A DNA stretch of 64,000 nucleotides from Verrucomicrobiaceae bacterium (GCA_016713035.1 JADJPW010000002.1:907780-971779), one strand, 5' to 3'. Positions 43,447 to 53,123 are shown, counted from the stretch's first letter. The notes: generated from the sequence alone by a model not told the origin. Translations and numbers: made by a program.

Positions 43447-43620
43447 ATGCCGCGAGAAATCATCATACTCGAATGCACGGAAGCGAAAGCAGCAGGAATG
43501 CCGACTTCGCGTTACGTGACCACACGCAACAAGAAGAGCGTGCGAACGCCGAACCGCCTCGAGAAGGTGAAGTTCAATCACTTCATGAAAAAGCGCACGC
43601 TGCACCGCGAAATCCGCTAA
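43447..43620 (+). CDS. rpmG: 50S ribosomal protein L33
   Basis: A 57-residue large-subunit protein: MPREIIILECTEAKAAGMPT, RYVTTRNKKSVRTPNRLEKV, KFNHFMKKRTLHREIR. It aligns along the full L33 length, with YVTTRNKK and the LE.vKF.. end. The usual C-x2-C zinc knuckles are absent apart from one cysteine, so this is a zinc-free type. It lies 26 bases after the DksA-like gene and 24 bases before rpsR. Its short length hides it from simple gene finders. Confidence 0.93.
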   Translation: MPREIIILECTEAKAAGMPTSRYVTTRNKKSVRTPNRLEKVKFNHFMKKRTLHREIR

Positions 43621-43644
43621 TTAGCACTCCCACATCCTTTACTC

Positions 43645-43884
43645 ATGCAACCGAAGACCAAAGAGCGCCTTATCAGCCTGCGCCGTCATAACCGCAAGAT
43701 GCCCCGCCGCCGCGTGGACATCCCTGTGGAAAAAGTATCCTACACGAATCCAGAAATCCTCGCCCGTTTCACCACGGAATCGGGTAAGCTCATCCCCCGC
43801 CGCGTCACCGGTCTGCCTGCTTGGCTCCACCGCAAAGTCGTTCGTGAGGTGAAGCGTGCCCGCGCGGTCAACCTGCTGCCTTGA
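43645..43884 (+). CDS. rpsR: 30S ribosomal protein S18
   Basis: A 79-residue small-subunit protein. VDIPVEKVSYTNPEILARF, TTESGKLIPRRVTGLPAWLH and VVREVKRARAVNLLP match S18, including the PRRVTGL and RARA..LLP markers. It pairs with rpmG just upstream, and the transcript ends at the strong terminator 43914-43948. It is away from its common partners rpsF, ssb and rplI. Confidence 0.97.
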   Translation: MQPKTKERLISLRRHNRKMPRRRVDIPVEKVSYTNPEILARFTTESGKLIPRRVTGLPAWLHRKVVREVKRARAVNLLP

Positions 43885-43913
43885 TTATTCTCGGTTAGTT
43901 GATTCTTCATCTT

Positions 43914-43948
43914 AATCCCACTGTTGCACCTGCGGCAGTGGGATTTTT
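43914..43948 (+). terminator. rpsR terminator
   Basis: AATCCCACTG (43914-43923) and CAGTGGGATT (43936-43945) form a perfect 10-bp stem around a 12-base loop, followed by TTT. It lies 20 bases before folE2, so folE2 must have its own start nearby or read through. Confidence 0.9.
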
Positions 43949-43968
43949 GTCTCTCAGAAATCTTGAAC

Positions 43969-44751
43969 ATGCCTACTCTCACAGATACCCAGAACGAACG
44001 TGATGACCGCCAGCTCCCGATTGATCGAGTCGGTGTGCGTAGCCTGCGCTTTCCCCTCCGTATTCGTGACAGGGACAGTGCGGTGCAGCACACCGTCGCC
44101 ACGGTCTCCCTGGCAGTGGATTTGCCACATCACTTTAAGGGAACGCATATGAGCCGTTTTGTCGAAGTGCTGCATGCCCATGGGACGGAATTGACCGTTA
44201 GTACCATCGCTGGAATGCCGCGAGAATTGATGAAAAAGCTCGATGCGGACAAGGCGCACGTCGAGTTTCGTTTCCCCTACTTCCGGGCAAAAAAAGCTCC
44301 GGTGACGCAAGCGGAGGGACTTCTCGATTATGGAGTCCGGTTTGAGGTCAATGCGGATACGATGGTATCCGACTTTCTTTTGACCGTGGAGGTGCCCGTT
44401 ACCACCCTTTGTCCCTGCTCAAAGGCGATCAGTGTTCGGGGAGCTCATAATCAACGCGGCGTAGTGACCCTGTCGGTGCGATTTAAGGAAATCGTCTGGA
44501 TCGAAGAACTCATCGAACTGGTCGAGGAATCGGCCAGCAGTGAACTTTATAGCCTCTTGAAGCGTCCGGATGAAAAATACGTCACCGAGGCTGCTTTTGA
44601 TAACCCCGTGTTCGTGGAGGATTTGGTTCGGAATGTCGCCCAAAAGGTAAAAATGGACCCACGTATCACTTGGTTCCGAGTCGAGGCGGAAAATTATGAG
44701 TCAATCCATAATCACAACGCTTGGGCGGTCATCGAATCGGCCAAACCATAA
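43969..44751 (+). CDS. folE2: GTP cyclohydrolase FolE2 (type IB)
   Basis: A 260-residue enzyme of the GCYH-IB family, making 7,8-dihydroneopterin triphosphate from GTP for folate or queuosine. TLCPCSKAISVRGAHNQRG carries the metal-binding cysteine region, and PHHFKGTHMSRFVEVLH and the final RVEAENYESIHNHNAWA are family hallmarks. The ATG at 43969 gives MPTLTDTQNERDDRQLPIDR, the usual start. Neither classic folE nor other folate genes are adjacent. It follows the rpsR terminator directly. Confidence 0.95.
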   Translation: MPTLTDTQNERDDRQLPIDRVGVRSLRFPLRIRDRDSAVQHTVATVSLAVDLPHHFKGTHMSRFVEVLHAHGTELTVSTIAGMPRELMKKLDADKAHVEFRFPYFRAKKAPVTQAEGLLDYGVRFEVNADTMVSDFLLTVEVPVTTLCPCSKAISVRGAHNQRGVVTLSVRFKEIVWIEELIELVEESASSELYSLLKRPDEKYVTEAAFDNPVFVEDLVRNVAQKVKMDPRITWFRVEAENYESIHNHNAWAVIESAKP

Positions 44752-44932
44752 AATCCCACCCCACAGGTCCTTTTGTGTGGTGGTAGGGAATTATTTCCGC
44801 CTCAAACAAGGTCGGTCTTGCCTCTTTCGCCAAAAAAGTGCAAAATAACGCACATTTTCGCCTGATCCGCCTAATACAGGTGCCTCCTTCCGCGTTTTTG
44901 AGCCGGATTCCCCTTTTCTATCCACACACACC

Positions 44933-47200
44933 ATGAAACAGACCACGTCGAAACTGCTCGGCAGCCTCCTCGTTTCCGCTTTGTTCGCTAGTTCCGCTTT
45001 CGCAGCGGAGCAGCGTACTTGGACGGACAACAAAGGCCGCCAAATCCCCGCTGCCTTCCTCAGCCTCAACGGTGACCAAATCACCCTACAGACTGCGGAT
45101 GGCAACACTCACTCTTTCCCCCTCGCCATTCTCTCCGCAGAAGATCAGGCAGAGGCGAAGAAGCTCGCGGCGGCTGCTCCTGCCCCCGCTGCTGGCGCCG
45201 AAGGTCAGCCCGCCTACCTCGCCAACGCTACCGTCGCAAAGGCTGCTTCGGTCATTGATGGTTTTGTTGCCCGTGGCCTCGTGCGTGCCAATCCAGAGCG
45301 TGTGAAGATCGGCAAGGCTCCGATCACGAAGTTTAACGAACCTTGCAGCGATGAGCAGTTCGTGCGCCGTGTGTACCTCGACATCGTTGGACGTATTCCG
45401 AACTTTGAAGAGGCTACTGGCTTCATCAAAAACAGCGCCCCGGATAAGCGTTCAAAGCTCATCGACATGCTCCTCGATAGCCCTGGATACTCCAGCCACA
45501 TGTATAACTACATCTCCGAGATGCTCCGTGTGAAGGACGACTTCGGTGGTGGTAATAATGTGCGTGGTCTGCCCTATATCAATTGGCTCCAGCAGCAGGT
45601 CGAAAAGAACGTGAGCTGGGACAAAATGGTCTTCAATATGCTCACAGCCACGGGCAAGATGTGGGACAAAAAAGAAGATGGTTCCTACAATGGTGCAGCA
45701 GGCTATCTCCTGCGTGACTCCGGCATGCCGTTGGATAATTTGGCGAACTCCCTCGCCGTCTTCCTTGGCACGGACGTGGCCTGTGCCCAGTGCCATGATC
45801 ACCCTTTCTCTGACTGGACCCAGTACCAGTTCTATGAAATGGCCTCCTTCTTTGGAGCTACCAGCACCCGTTTCACCCCACGTGTCGCCAATAATCGTAA
45901 AGCCAAACAGGGTGAAACCCTGGAAGACATGGGACGCAAGCTGATGCCCGAAATCGAAGCCATCGTGGAAAAGAATGGCGGCGACCTCACTCGCTTCCGT
46001 CAGCAGATCAACCAATACATCGGCGCGAATCGTTTCGCTGTCGCAGACTTGCAGACAAATTCGATCAAGCTCCCGCACGATTACAAATACAAAGACGCCA
46101 AGCCCGGTGATGCCGTCGCTCCGAAATTCATCACCTGGAGCAAAGACGATAAAGCTCTCGCCGCCTATAAGCAGAAGACCAAGGTCGAGGAAGACCTGCG
46201 CGGCTCCTTTGCAAATTGGGCGACACATCCGAGCAATCCACGCTTCGCCATGGCTATCGCCAACCGCATGTGGAAGCGTGCGTTCGGGGTCGCAGTGGCG
46301 GAACCTGTCACCAACATCGACGATCCGAACCAGTCCACCAATCCTGAGCTGCTCAAGCATCTCGCTGAAGAAATGAAACGAGTGAAGTTCAACCTCAAGG
46401 ACTTCATGCGCATCATCTATAACACTCGTGCCTATCAGTCCGAGGCTACCACGGAAGTCATCGCCATTGGTGAGCCCTATTATTTCCAGGGGCCCGTCCT
46501 TCGCCGCATGACTGCCGAGCAGGCCTGGGATAGCTACATGACCCTCGTTCTTGGCGAGCCCGACAAATACAAAAAACCCCTCGAAGACCTCTACAGCAAG
46601 TCGATCGACCTCGACCTCTACAATCCGAAGCTCGATGCACAGACCATCCTCATGAAATACGACGCCTTCCGTAAAATGGGCGAAAAACTCAATGCCATGC
46701 AGGGCGGTAGCCTCGCTGACGCAGGTGGAGACATGATGATGGAAGGCAGTAAATCCAAGTCCAAAGGTAAGGATGCAGAAAAAGCCTCCGACATGATGAT
46801 GGAGAATGCATCCATCAGCTACGGAGGCATGACTCTGCGCCGTGCTGCGGAGTTGGAGCAGCCAGCCCGTGCTGGTCACTTCCTGACTGACTTCGGCCAA
46901 TCACCACGTAACCTTATTGATGGCAGCTCCAAAGTCGGTTCTGTCCCTCAAGTGCTCATGATGATGAATGGTGCTGCTCAGAGCATGCTTACCAACAATG
47001 ACTCGCTCATCTTCCGCACCATGGAAAAAGTGAAATCACCCGGCGAGAAGGTCGAAGCGCTGTTCATGTCCATCATGAGCCGTCGCCCCACCCTTGCAGA
47101 GAAAGACATCGCCCAGCGTGCGCTTTCCAGCGGCGATGACGGCTATGCCAACATGATTTGGGCTCTCATCAACACCCGTGAGTTCATCTTCGTCCAGTAA
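44933..47200 (+). CDS. SHD1 + DUF1549 (PSCyt2) + DUF1553 (PSD1) exported protein, intact copy
   Basis: A 755-residue exported protein. After a signal peptide (MKQTTSKLLGSLLVSALFAS) it has an SHD1-type domain (RTWTDNKGRQIPAAFLSLNG, DGNTHSFPLAILSAEDQ), then DUF1549 with DEQFVRRVYLDIVGRIPNFE and the characteristic CAQCHDHPF (C284, C287, H288), and DUF1553 (HPSNPRFAMAIANRMWKRAF, NTREFIFVQ at the end). Unlike the 4.4 kb gene it lacks the PSCyt1 haem domain. A methionine/lysine-rich insertion near 605-630 (MMMEGSKSKSKGKDAEKASD) is unusual. It forms a pair with the DUF1501 gene 40 bases downstream, and there is a broken second copy of the pair at 60-64 kb. Confidence 0.9.
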   Translation: MKQTTSKLLGSLLVSALFASSAFAAEQRTWTDNKGRQIPAAFLSLNGDQITLQTADGNTHSFPLAILSAEDQAEAKKLAAAAPAPAAGAEGQPAYLANATVAKAASVIDGFVARGLVRANPERVKIGKAPITKFNEPCSDEQFVRRVYLDIVGRIPNFEEATGFIKNSAPDKRSKLIDMLLDSPGYSSHMYNYISEMLRVKDDFGGGNNVRGLPYINWLQQQVEKNVSWDKMVFNMLTATGKMWDKKEDGSYNGAAGYLLRDSGMPLDNLANSLAVFLGTDVACAQCHDHPFSDWTQYQFYEMASFFGATSTRFTPRVANNRKAKQGETLEDMGRKLMPEIEAIVEKNGGDLTRFRQQINQYIGANRFAVADLQTNSIKLPHDYKYKDAKPGDAVAPKFITWSKDDKALAAYKQKTKVEEDLRGSFANWATHPSNPRFAMAIANRMWKRAFGVAVAEPVTNIDDPNQSTNPELLKHLAEEMKRVKFNLKDFMRIIYNTRAYQSEATTEVIAIGEPYYFQGPVLRRMTAEQAWDSYMTLVLGEPDKYKKPLEDLYSKSIDLDLYNPKLDAQTILMKYDAFRKMGEKLNAMQGGSLADAGGDMMMEGSKSKSKGKDAEKASDMMMENASISYGGMTLRRAAELEQPARAGHFLTDFGQSPRNLIDGSSKVGSVPQVLMMMNGAAQSMLTNNDSLIFRTMEKVKSPGEKVEALFMSIMSRRPTLAEKDIAQRALSSGDDGYANMIWALINTREFIFVQ

Positions 47201-47239
47201 TCCTCCCCATTTTTCAACACACCACACACTACCAAACTA

Positions 47240-48529
47240 ATGAAAACTGAATTGAACAAGCTCTCGCAGACATCCCGCCGCGACTTCATGATGCGCACCG
47301 CCCAGACCGCCCTCGGCGTGACGGTCATGCCTGCGCTGAACCTCAAGGCTGCTGGCACCACTGGCGCAGGCACCCCTGGCTTCGGCAAGGCTAAAAACGT
47401 CATCTTCCTCTGGATGGGTGGCGGTATGACCCACATCGACACCTGGGATCCAAAAACCGGCGCTACCAAGGGCCCGACTGATCCTATCAAAGGCAAAGGC
47501 GGCGTGGACTTCCTTGGTGGCACCATGACCAAAATGGCAGCCGTGTCCGATAAGATTTCCATCATCCGCTCCATGTCCTCCAAGACTGGCGTGCATGAGT
47601 CTGGCACTTACATCATGAAGACTGGTTATGAGCCACGCGGCACCATCGTTCACCCGAATTTGGGTGCTTGGGCTTCCCACTTCCTGGGACGCATCAAGGG
47701 TGTCACGCTCCCAGACAGCGTTGTCGTGAATAGCGGCAGTGCCTATCCTGGAGCTGGCTTCTTCCCACCTGCACTCAGCCCCATCCCGATCTCCAATCCT
47801 GAGACTGGACTGCAAAACATCAAACCCACCACCAACACCGAAAGCCAGTTCCAAAAGCGCATCAGCCTCATGGACGAATTCGATGGTGCCTTCCGTAAGA
47901 AGTTCAAATCTGAGGAAGTGAAGGCTTACACCGAGTTCTATGACGAAACCATGAAGCTCATGAAGAGTGAAGACCTCAAGGCCTTCGATCTCTCTGCTGA
48001 GTCTGCCGCTACTCGTGAGAAATTCGGCCGTAATTCCTTCGGTCAGGGTGCTCTACTCGCTCGCCGCCTCGTCCAAGCTGGCGTCCGCTTTGTCGAAGTC
48101 CAGTTCGGTGGTTGGGACATGCACAACAACATCGACACCGCCCTCAACGGCACTGGTGCCACGATGGACAGTGTTTATGCAGCGCTCATCGAAGACCTCG
48201 CCTCCAATGGCCTGCTCGAGTCCACTCTCGTCTGTATGGCCTCTGAGTTCGGTCGTACACCTGATGTGAACGAAAATGAAGGTCGTGACCACTACCCGCT
48301 CGCTTACTCCACCGTCTTCGCAGGCGGCGGCGTGAAGGGTGGCTTTGTGTATGGCTCCACCGATAAGGATGGTCGCCGTGTCGCTGACAAGCAGGTCACT
48401 CCACAGGACTTCCAGGCCACCATCGGCCACGCCATGGGCCTCCCCGTGGACGAAGTCGTCATGTCCCCCTCGAATCGCCCCTTCACCGTCGGCGACAAGG
48501 GCGTGCCGGTCATCGACATCTTCGCCTAA
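47240..48529 (+). CDS. Tat-exported DUF1501 protein
   Basis: A 429-residue secreted protein with twin-arginine signal (SRRDFMMRTAQTALGVTVMP). The DUF1501 fold resembles alkaline-phosphatase/sulfatase-like enzymes: FLWMGGGMTHIDTWDPKTGA, SIIRSMSSKTGVHESGTYIM, LARRLVQAGVRFVEVQFGGW then DMHNNID, CMASEFGRTPDVNENEGRDH and GRDHYPLAYSTVFAGGG. These motifs supply possible metal ligands, but activity is unproven. It is 40 bases from the DUF1549/DUF1553 gene, the common co-occurrence in Planctomycetes and Verrucomicrobia, and the transcript ends in a strong terminator. Confidence 0.92.
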   Translation: MKTELNKLSQTSRRDFMMRTAQTALGVTVMPALNLKAAGTTGAGTPGFGKAKNVIFLWMGGGMTHIDTWDPKTGATKGPTDPIKGKGGVDFLGGTMTKMAAVSDKISIIRSMSSKTGVHESGTYIMKTGYEPRGTIVHPNLGAWASHFLGRIKGVTLPDSVVVNSGSAYPGAGFFPPALSPIPISNPETGLQNIKPTTNTESQFQKRISLMDEFDGAFRKKFKSEEVKAYTEFYDETMKLMKSEDLKAFDLSAESAATREKFGRNSFGQGALLARRLVQAGVRFVEVQFGGWDMHNNIDTALNGTGATMDSVYAALIEDLASNGLLESTLVCMASEFGRTPDVNENEGRDHYPLAYSTVFAGGGVKGGFVYGSTDKDGRRVADKQVTPQDFQATIGHAMGLPVDEVVMSPSNRPFTVGDKGVPVIDIFA

Positions 48530-48563
48530 TCTGCGGCGAGTCACTAGTTCCTCAATACTTCAG

Positions 48564-48598
48564 AACACCCGGTCGATTGACCGGGTGTTTTGCTTTTC
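48564..48598 (+). terminator. Terminator of the DUF1549-DUF1501 pair
   Basis: AACACCCGGTC (48564-48574), loop GATT, GACCGGGTGTT (48579-48589), then TTGCTTTT. Perfect 11-bp stem. Confidence 0.92.
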
Positions 48599-48685
48599 AA
48601 GGCAGATGACAAGGAAATCTGAAAAAGCGACCCATTATGATATTTACGACTCGTGCATTGATTTGAGGGCTTTAGGAGGGTATCT

Positions 48686-50431
48686 TTGCTTTTGATCATG
48701 CGTATTGCCGCTCACTGTGCCCTCGTTTTTTGCTTATTTGTCGGGATTTCACCGGCCTGGGCGAAGCCTACCCTTTTGCTTGTCGATGCCATGCGCCGAA
48801 TCGAGGCCACGGCCAGCCCACCAGCGAATCTGAAAGAGACGACCGCTCTTCATGCCGCCCGAGGAGAGTGGGAGCCACTTCAGGCCATTCTTTATGCCTC
48901 ACCCGCTGCCTTCAAAACTGTGATCGTAGAGGAAGCCTCCCTCATCCATGCGGAAACGGGAGCGCTACTACCGACTGCGCGGATTTATCGGCAAATGGAT
49001 GTGGAAATCACTGCCGGGGCCGAATTAGGCCCACTCCCAGCGGGCCGCCACGCAGACGCACTAGTTCCGCTGGAGGTGCCTACATCACCTGAAGCAGACT
49101 CAGCAGCGCAAGCCGGGTGCCAGAGACTGTGGGTCGATTTTTTCGTGCCTTACACCGCTGGGCCGGGTCGCTACCACGGGCGGTTGAGCTTTCGTTTAGC
49201 CGATGGCAGCAGTTTGCTGGCAAAATTCACGCTCGATGTGTGGGACTTTGATATGCCCGCCACGCCGAGTTTACACAGCATCCTCGGCATCACTCCAGAG
49301 GCTGTTTCCGCTGCGCATGGCTTGCCCTGGGATCCTGCACGGATCAGCCTACGTCAGGCTGGACTACTCAATGATTACTACGATTTGCTCGCCGAGCACA
49401 GGGTCGGAGCAGAGCGAGTTCACACCCTGTTACCGAACGCCGACGGCACAATAAGTATGGAGAAGGTCGAGTTCTCCCTGCGCAAGCACCTGCTCCATCG
49501 CCATGCACCAGCCACCGCGCTGCCGATTCGAGCGGAGTGGCCATTTGCAGCACCTCTCCACGCAGACCGCCTCCGCGCTGAGACTTGCTTGGCCGATTAT
49601 GGCCGACTTTTGGAAAAGATTCACCAAGTCGGTCGCATGCCCGTCATTCTCGATCATCTCCATCATCCAGCGGATGAAGCAGCTTATGCCACACTGCGAG
49701 AGTGGGGTGCATTTTTAAATGAAGTCGAAAAAAAACACGGGGTGAAGCTGCCGTTGCTCGTCACCACATCACCTGTGCCAGCGAGCAAAAAACTCGGACG
49801 ACTTGACGGTGTGGCAGACATCTGGGCGCTCAGTGCTGCGGATCTCTGGACGGATATGGAGTGGCCGGGAGGCGGGCATGAGAGCGCCGTGCGGCGCCAG
49901 GCGGGCGATCAGCTCTGGTTGGCCACTCGGCCCCAGCAACCACCTGCTGAGTGGGTGAGACGCCACCCCGAGCAGGCTGGGAAACTCCACCACAGCCATC
50001 CACCGGTGCTTGGCCCTTCGTTTCCACCAGAGGCGCATCGCGTCTTCACCTGGTACCTCGCCAAATACGGCATCACCGGTTTGTTGCATGAGAAAGCTTT
50101 GGCACCCGCACCGCAGGCGGGCGCATGGGCTGCCCTCACTGGCATGGACACAGCGATGATCTATCCAGCCACCACTGCACAGCATGGGCGTGACTTTCCC
50201 GTCGCCTCTATCCGGCTCAAATGGCTACGTGAGGCCCTGGAGGACTATGATTACCTCGTTCTCGCCCGCGATCTCGGCCTCGCAGATCGAAAGCGCCAGA
50301 TTACGGAGACTTTTGCCCGCTCGCTCGGGGATTGGGATGCCAATATGCCAGCTCTCATGGCCGCTCGGTTCGAATTGGCTCGAATGATCGAGCAAGTGCT
50401 GAAGCGACGGCAGACAGCAGCCTCCTACTGA
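48686..50431 (+). CDS. Exported DUF4091 protein (glycoside-hydrolase-like)
   Basis: A 581-residue exported protein. TTG at 48686 is preferred because AGGAGGG at 48674-48680 sits five to six bases upstream; the first ATG (48698) would be 17 bases away. The signal peptide runs through RIAAHCALVFCLFVGISPAW. The N-terminal half is a beta-sandwich with HAARGEWEPLQAIL, the middle is TIM-barrel-like, and the C-terminus has PVASIRLKWLREALEDYDYL, the hallmark of DUF4091. Family members are thought to act on carbohydrates, but no activity is proven here. It begins a plus-strand series with the chain-length protein. Confidence 0.85.
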   Translation: MLLIMRIAAHCALVFCLFVGISPAWAKPTLLLVDAMRRIEATASPPANLKETTALHAARGEWEPLQAILYASPAAFKTVIVEEASLIHAETGALLPTARIYRQMDVEITAGAELGPLPAGRHADALVPLEVPTSPEADSAAQAGCQRLWVDFFVPYTAGPGRYHGRLSFRLADGSSLLAKFTLDVWDFDMPATPSLHSILGITPEAVSAAHGLPWDPARISLRQAGLLNDYYDLLAEHRVGAERVHTLLPNADGTISMEKVEFSLRKHLLHRHAPATALPIRAEWPFAAPLHADRLRAETCLADYGRLLEKIHQVGRMPVILDHLHHPADEAAYATLREWGAFLNEVEKKHGVKLPLLVTTSPVPASKKLGRLDGVADIWALSAADLWTDMEWPGGGHESAVRRQAGDQLWLATRPQQPPAEWVRRHPEQAGKLHHSHPPVLGPSFPPEAHRVFTWYLAKYGITGLLHEKALAPAPQAGAWAALTGMDTAMIYPATTAQHGRDFPVASIRLKWLREALEDYDYLVLARDLGLADRKRQITETFARSLGDWDANMPALMAARFELARMIEQVLKRRQTAASY

Positions 50432-50450
50432 AGTCAAAAAAGCACCTCCT

Positions 50451-51998
50451 ATGCCGCTGAACTACAGCTCCACTGCCAGCACGAGGGTACTGCACCCTCT
50501 GGCACCGAGCAGTGGCGTATCTCCAGTGTTAGAGCCGCAGGCCTTTCTCCCCATGGAGTCAAATCAGCGTAGTGGACTGCTCTCGCTGCTGGAGAGCGGC
50601 TTTATGCTGCGGCTGCTCGCGGGAATGTGCCTCGGGGCATTGGTCTATGCCTGGCTAGGAGGGCGTGAGAATACATTCCAGGCAGAAGCGCGGCTCACCC
50701 TGGACCAGCCGGCACAAGCTGGCGGTTCTGCCTTGAGTGTCCCCATGCTGCTGAGTCATCACATGAGCCGTCTGCGTGATCCGGCCATCATGGAGCGGTT
50801 CATTGCTGGATTCCCAGCGCAAGTCGTCGAAATCATCGCCCAACGTGAAAATCCCGCATTAGTCGGCACCGCTGCCCGTGCTGCGCTCGCTACGCAGGTG
50901 CTGAAAAACCTCCGCATCGAGCACTTGGCAGAAAAAAATGCCCTGCAGCTTTTTTTCACCGATTCAGATGCCACGCTCGCGGCGAACATCCTAAACGAGT
51001 TCGCCCGTTTTGCCTTAGCATCGCCAAAAGATGGCCTAGGCCAGCTCCGAGTGCAAAACCTCGCCAGCATACCCACACGCACTCAACGCACGGGGTCTTT
51101 GCTCGCACTCGCGGCGATTGTGGCCGTTTTCGGACTCGTGTTTTCCATGGCTCCAATGCTCATGCGAGCTCTCGATCTGCGTCGTGGAGTGCTCAGCGTT
51201 GCTAGAGCTCTCGGCAGTTCGCTGCATCGGCCAAAGGAATCTCCGCAGCAGCTTACTGTCGTAGAATCGCCCAATTTGCAGCCAGTCATGCAGCAGCCAA
51301 TGCATAAGACACGCTCCATTCAGCTCATCCCGCAGCCCTTGGTCACTTTTCCATGGGTGCGGGCCGCCTCACCTGAGAGAGCCCTGGAACAGATGATGAA
51401 GCCAGAGCCCGTCGGGGCGAGTAGCGCACTCCATCTGCTCACCTCCGAGTTAGAGCGCCAGTCTCCCCGTCAGACTGGCACCAGTGGCATCGTACTCATC
51501 ACCAGCTCACTCAGTGGGGAAGGGAAGTCACTACTCTCGGCTGCCATCGCAGCTGCCTTTTGCCACCTCGGCAGACGCGTCTTCCTCATGGAGTGTCATC
51601 CACGCTCCGGCATGCTGCATGAGTGCTTCCCGCCGTGTGGTGGCAGCACAGGGCGTGGTGCCTGGGCCACCAGCCTCGAGCACCTCCGCCATGGCAGTAG
51701 TAGCCTCTATCTTCTCCCAGGCCTGGATTTGCCAGCGCACGCCACTAGTGATCTGCTGGATGGCTACCGTGCCTGGATCAGCCGCGCCCAGGGGCATGTG
51801 GACTGGATCATCCTAGATGCCGCACCGGTGCTGGAGAGCTACGCAGATACGGCCCCGCTCGCTCCGCTCGCCACCGATGTCCTCCTCGTGCATAATCGTC
51901 ACCGAGCAGATGCAAATTGTGTCCGGGCAGCACTCGCCATGCTCCAGCCCATGATGTCAGCCTCGGCACTGAGAGGCATCGTGCACAATGCTGCCTGA
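50451..51998 (+). CDS. Polysaccharide copolymerase/BY-kinase-like protein (Wzz + CpsD-type ATPase)
   Basis: A 515-residue inner-membrane protein. Two transmembrane helices flank a periplasmic region (about 50-70, FMLRLLAGMCLGALVYAWLG, and about 220-240, GSLLALAAIVAVFGLVFSMA), the shape of Wzz-type chain-length regulators. The cytoplasmic part has a P-loop ATPase: Walker A SSLSGEGKSLLSAAIAAAF, then VFLMECHPRSG at the Walker A' place (Glu where Asp is normal) and WIILDAAPVLESYADT as Walker B. No C-terminal tyrosine cluster is present, so it may regulate rather than autophosphorylate strongly. Likely role: export or length control of an exopolysaccharide. No wza/wzx/wzy genes are adjacent. Confidence 0.85.
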   Translation: MPLNYSSTASTRVLHPLAPSSGVSPVLEPQAFLPMESNQRSGLLSLLESGFMLRLLAGMCLGALVYAWLGGRENTFQAEARLTLDQPAQAGGSALSVPMLLSHHMSRLRDPAIMERFIAGFPAQVVEIIAQRENPALVGTAARAALATQVLKNLRIEHLAEKNALQLFFTDSDATLAANILNEFARFALASPKDGLGQLRVQNLASIPTRTQRTGSLLALAAIVAVFGLVFSMAPMLMRALDLRRGVLSVARALGSSLHRPKESPQQLTVVESPNLQPVMQQPMHKTRSIQLIPQPLVTFPWVRAASPERALEQMMKPEPVGASSALHLLTSELERQSPRQTGTSGIVLITSSLSGEGKSLLSAAIAAAFCHLGRRVFLMECHPRSGMLHECFPPCGGSTGRGAWATSLEHLRHGSSSLYLLPGLDLPAHATSDLLDGYRAWISRAQGHVDWIILDAAPVLESYADTAPLAPLATDVLLVHNRHRADANCVRAALAMLQPMMSASALRGIVHNAA

Positions 51999-52055
51999 GT
52001 TTTTCAGACCAATCCCAGGTGGAAGCCGTTTGCTCCATCCTCACAGCGGCCTACG

Positions 52056-53123
52056 ATGTACGCTCCCATGATCGAGATTACCAGACAGCCCTTCGGCAAA
52101 CTCGCGGACGGACGCGAGGCATCCTTGTTCACCTTAAAGGCTGCCAATGGCATCCGCCTGGCCCTTACCGACTACGGCGCAGCGATCGTGCAACTCCACA
52201 CCCCAGACCGCCGCGGCAAGCTCCAAGACATTACCCTCGGTTACGACGACGTGCGGGGTTACGAACAGGGCAGCTCCTACTTTGGCTGCACAGTCGGTCG
52301 ATATGGCAACCGCATCGCGGGTGGGCACCTACCCGTAAATGAGCACACGCACCAGCTCGCGTGCAATGACGGCCCGCATCATCTCCACGGTGGCCTAGTC
52401 GGCTTCGGGCGGCATCTGTGGGACGCCGAGGAAACAGAAGGAGGCGTCTGCTTCACCCGTGTGAGCCCGCATGGCGAAGACGGCTATCCAGGCACACTCA
52501 CAGCTCGTGTATGGATCACTCTCAATGCCGTAGGAGAGCTATCCTTGCGCTACCAAGCCGTCACCGATGCCTGGACCCACGTCAATCTCACCAACCACGC
52601 TTACTTCAATCTCGCTGGGCATGCCGCTGGCACCGTTCTCGATCATAAGCTCTGCCTTTCCGCTCGGTCATACATCCCCATCGATGCCGGATTCATCCCA
52701 CTTGGCCACATCGCCGATGTGGAGGACACCGCGCTCGACTTCCGTAATCCGAGCCGCATCGGTGACCGCATCGACTCCACCACGGATGAGCAAATCGTGC
52801 GCGGCCGTGGATATGACCACTGCTTTGTCATTGATGGCAGGCCAGGCATACTGCGCCTCGCCGCCAGTGTGCTCGAACCCATCAGTGGGCGGCTCATGGA
52901 AGTGCTCACCACCGAGCCCAGCATGCAGTTTTACAGCGGCAACTTCCTCAATGGCACCCAGCAGGGCAAAGGTGGGGTGAAATACGCCTACCGCAGCGGC
53001 CTCTGCTTGGAAACCCAGCACTTCCCTGATTCACCCAATCAGCCCGCCTTTCCCTCCACACTCCTCAGCCCCGAAGAGCGCTACGAGAGCGAGACGATCT
53101 ATCGTTTCACCACCGTGCCGTGA
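52056..53123 (+). CDS. Aldose 1-epimerase (galactose mutarotase-like)
   Basis: A 355-residue enzyme that interconverts alpha and beta sugars. TLKAANGIRLALTDYGAAIV, GRYGNRIAGGHLPVNEHTHQ, LACNDGPHHLHGG and VNLTNHAYFNLAGHAAGTVL contain the conserved His and Asn, and the C-terminal GLCLETQHFPDSPNQPAFPS has the catalytic Glu. No signal peptide, so cytoplasmic. ATG at 52056 and at 52068 are both possible; the latter (MIEITRQPFGK) fits the family slightly better. It follows the chain-length gene but is functionally generic. Confidence 0.93.
   Translation: MYAPMIEITRQPFGKLADGREASLFTLKAANGIRLALTDYGAAIVQLHTPDRRGKLQDITLGYDDVRGYEQGSSYFGCTVGRYGNRIAGGHLPVNEHTHQLACNDGPHHLHGGLVGFGRHLWDAEETEGGVCFTRVSPHGEDGYPGTLTARVWITLNAVGELSLRYQAVTDAWTHVNLTNHAYFNLAGHAAGTVLDHKLCLSARSYIPIDAGFIPLGHIADVEDTALDFRNPSRIGDRIDSTTDEQIVRGRGYDHCFVIDGRPGILRLAASVLEPISGRLMEVLTTEPSMQFYSGNFLNGTQQGKGGVKYAYRSGLCLETQHFPDSPNQPAFPSTLLSPEERYESETIYRFTTVP

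Noticed and set aside
45452..46900. 482-codon minus-strand frame opposite the intact SHD1-DUF1549-DUF1553 gene
   Set aside because: Antisense to a confidently assigned gene; no domain and a His/Val/Glu-rich shadow composition.
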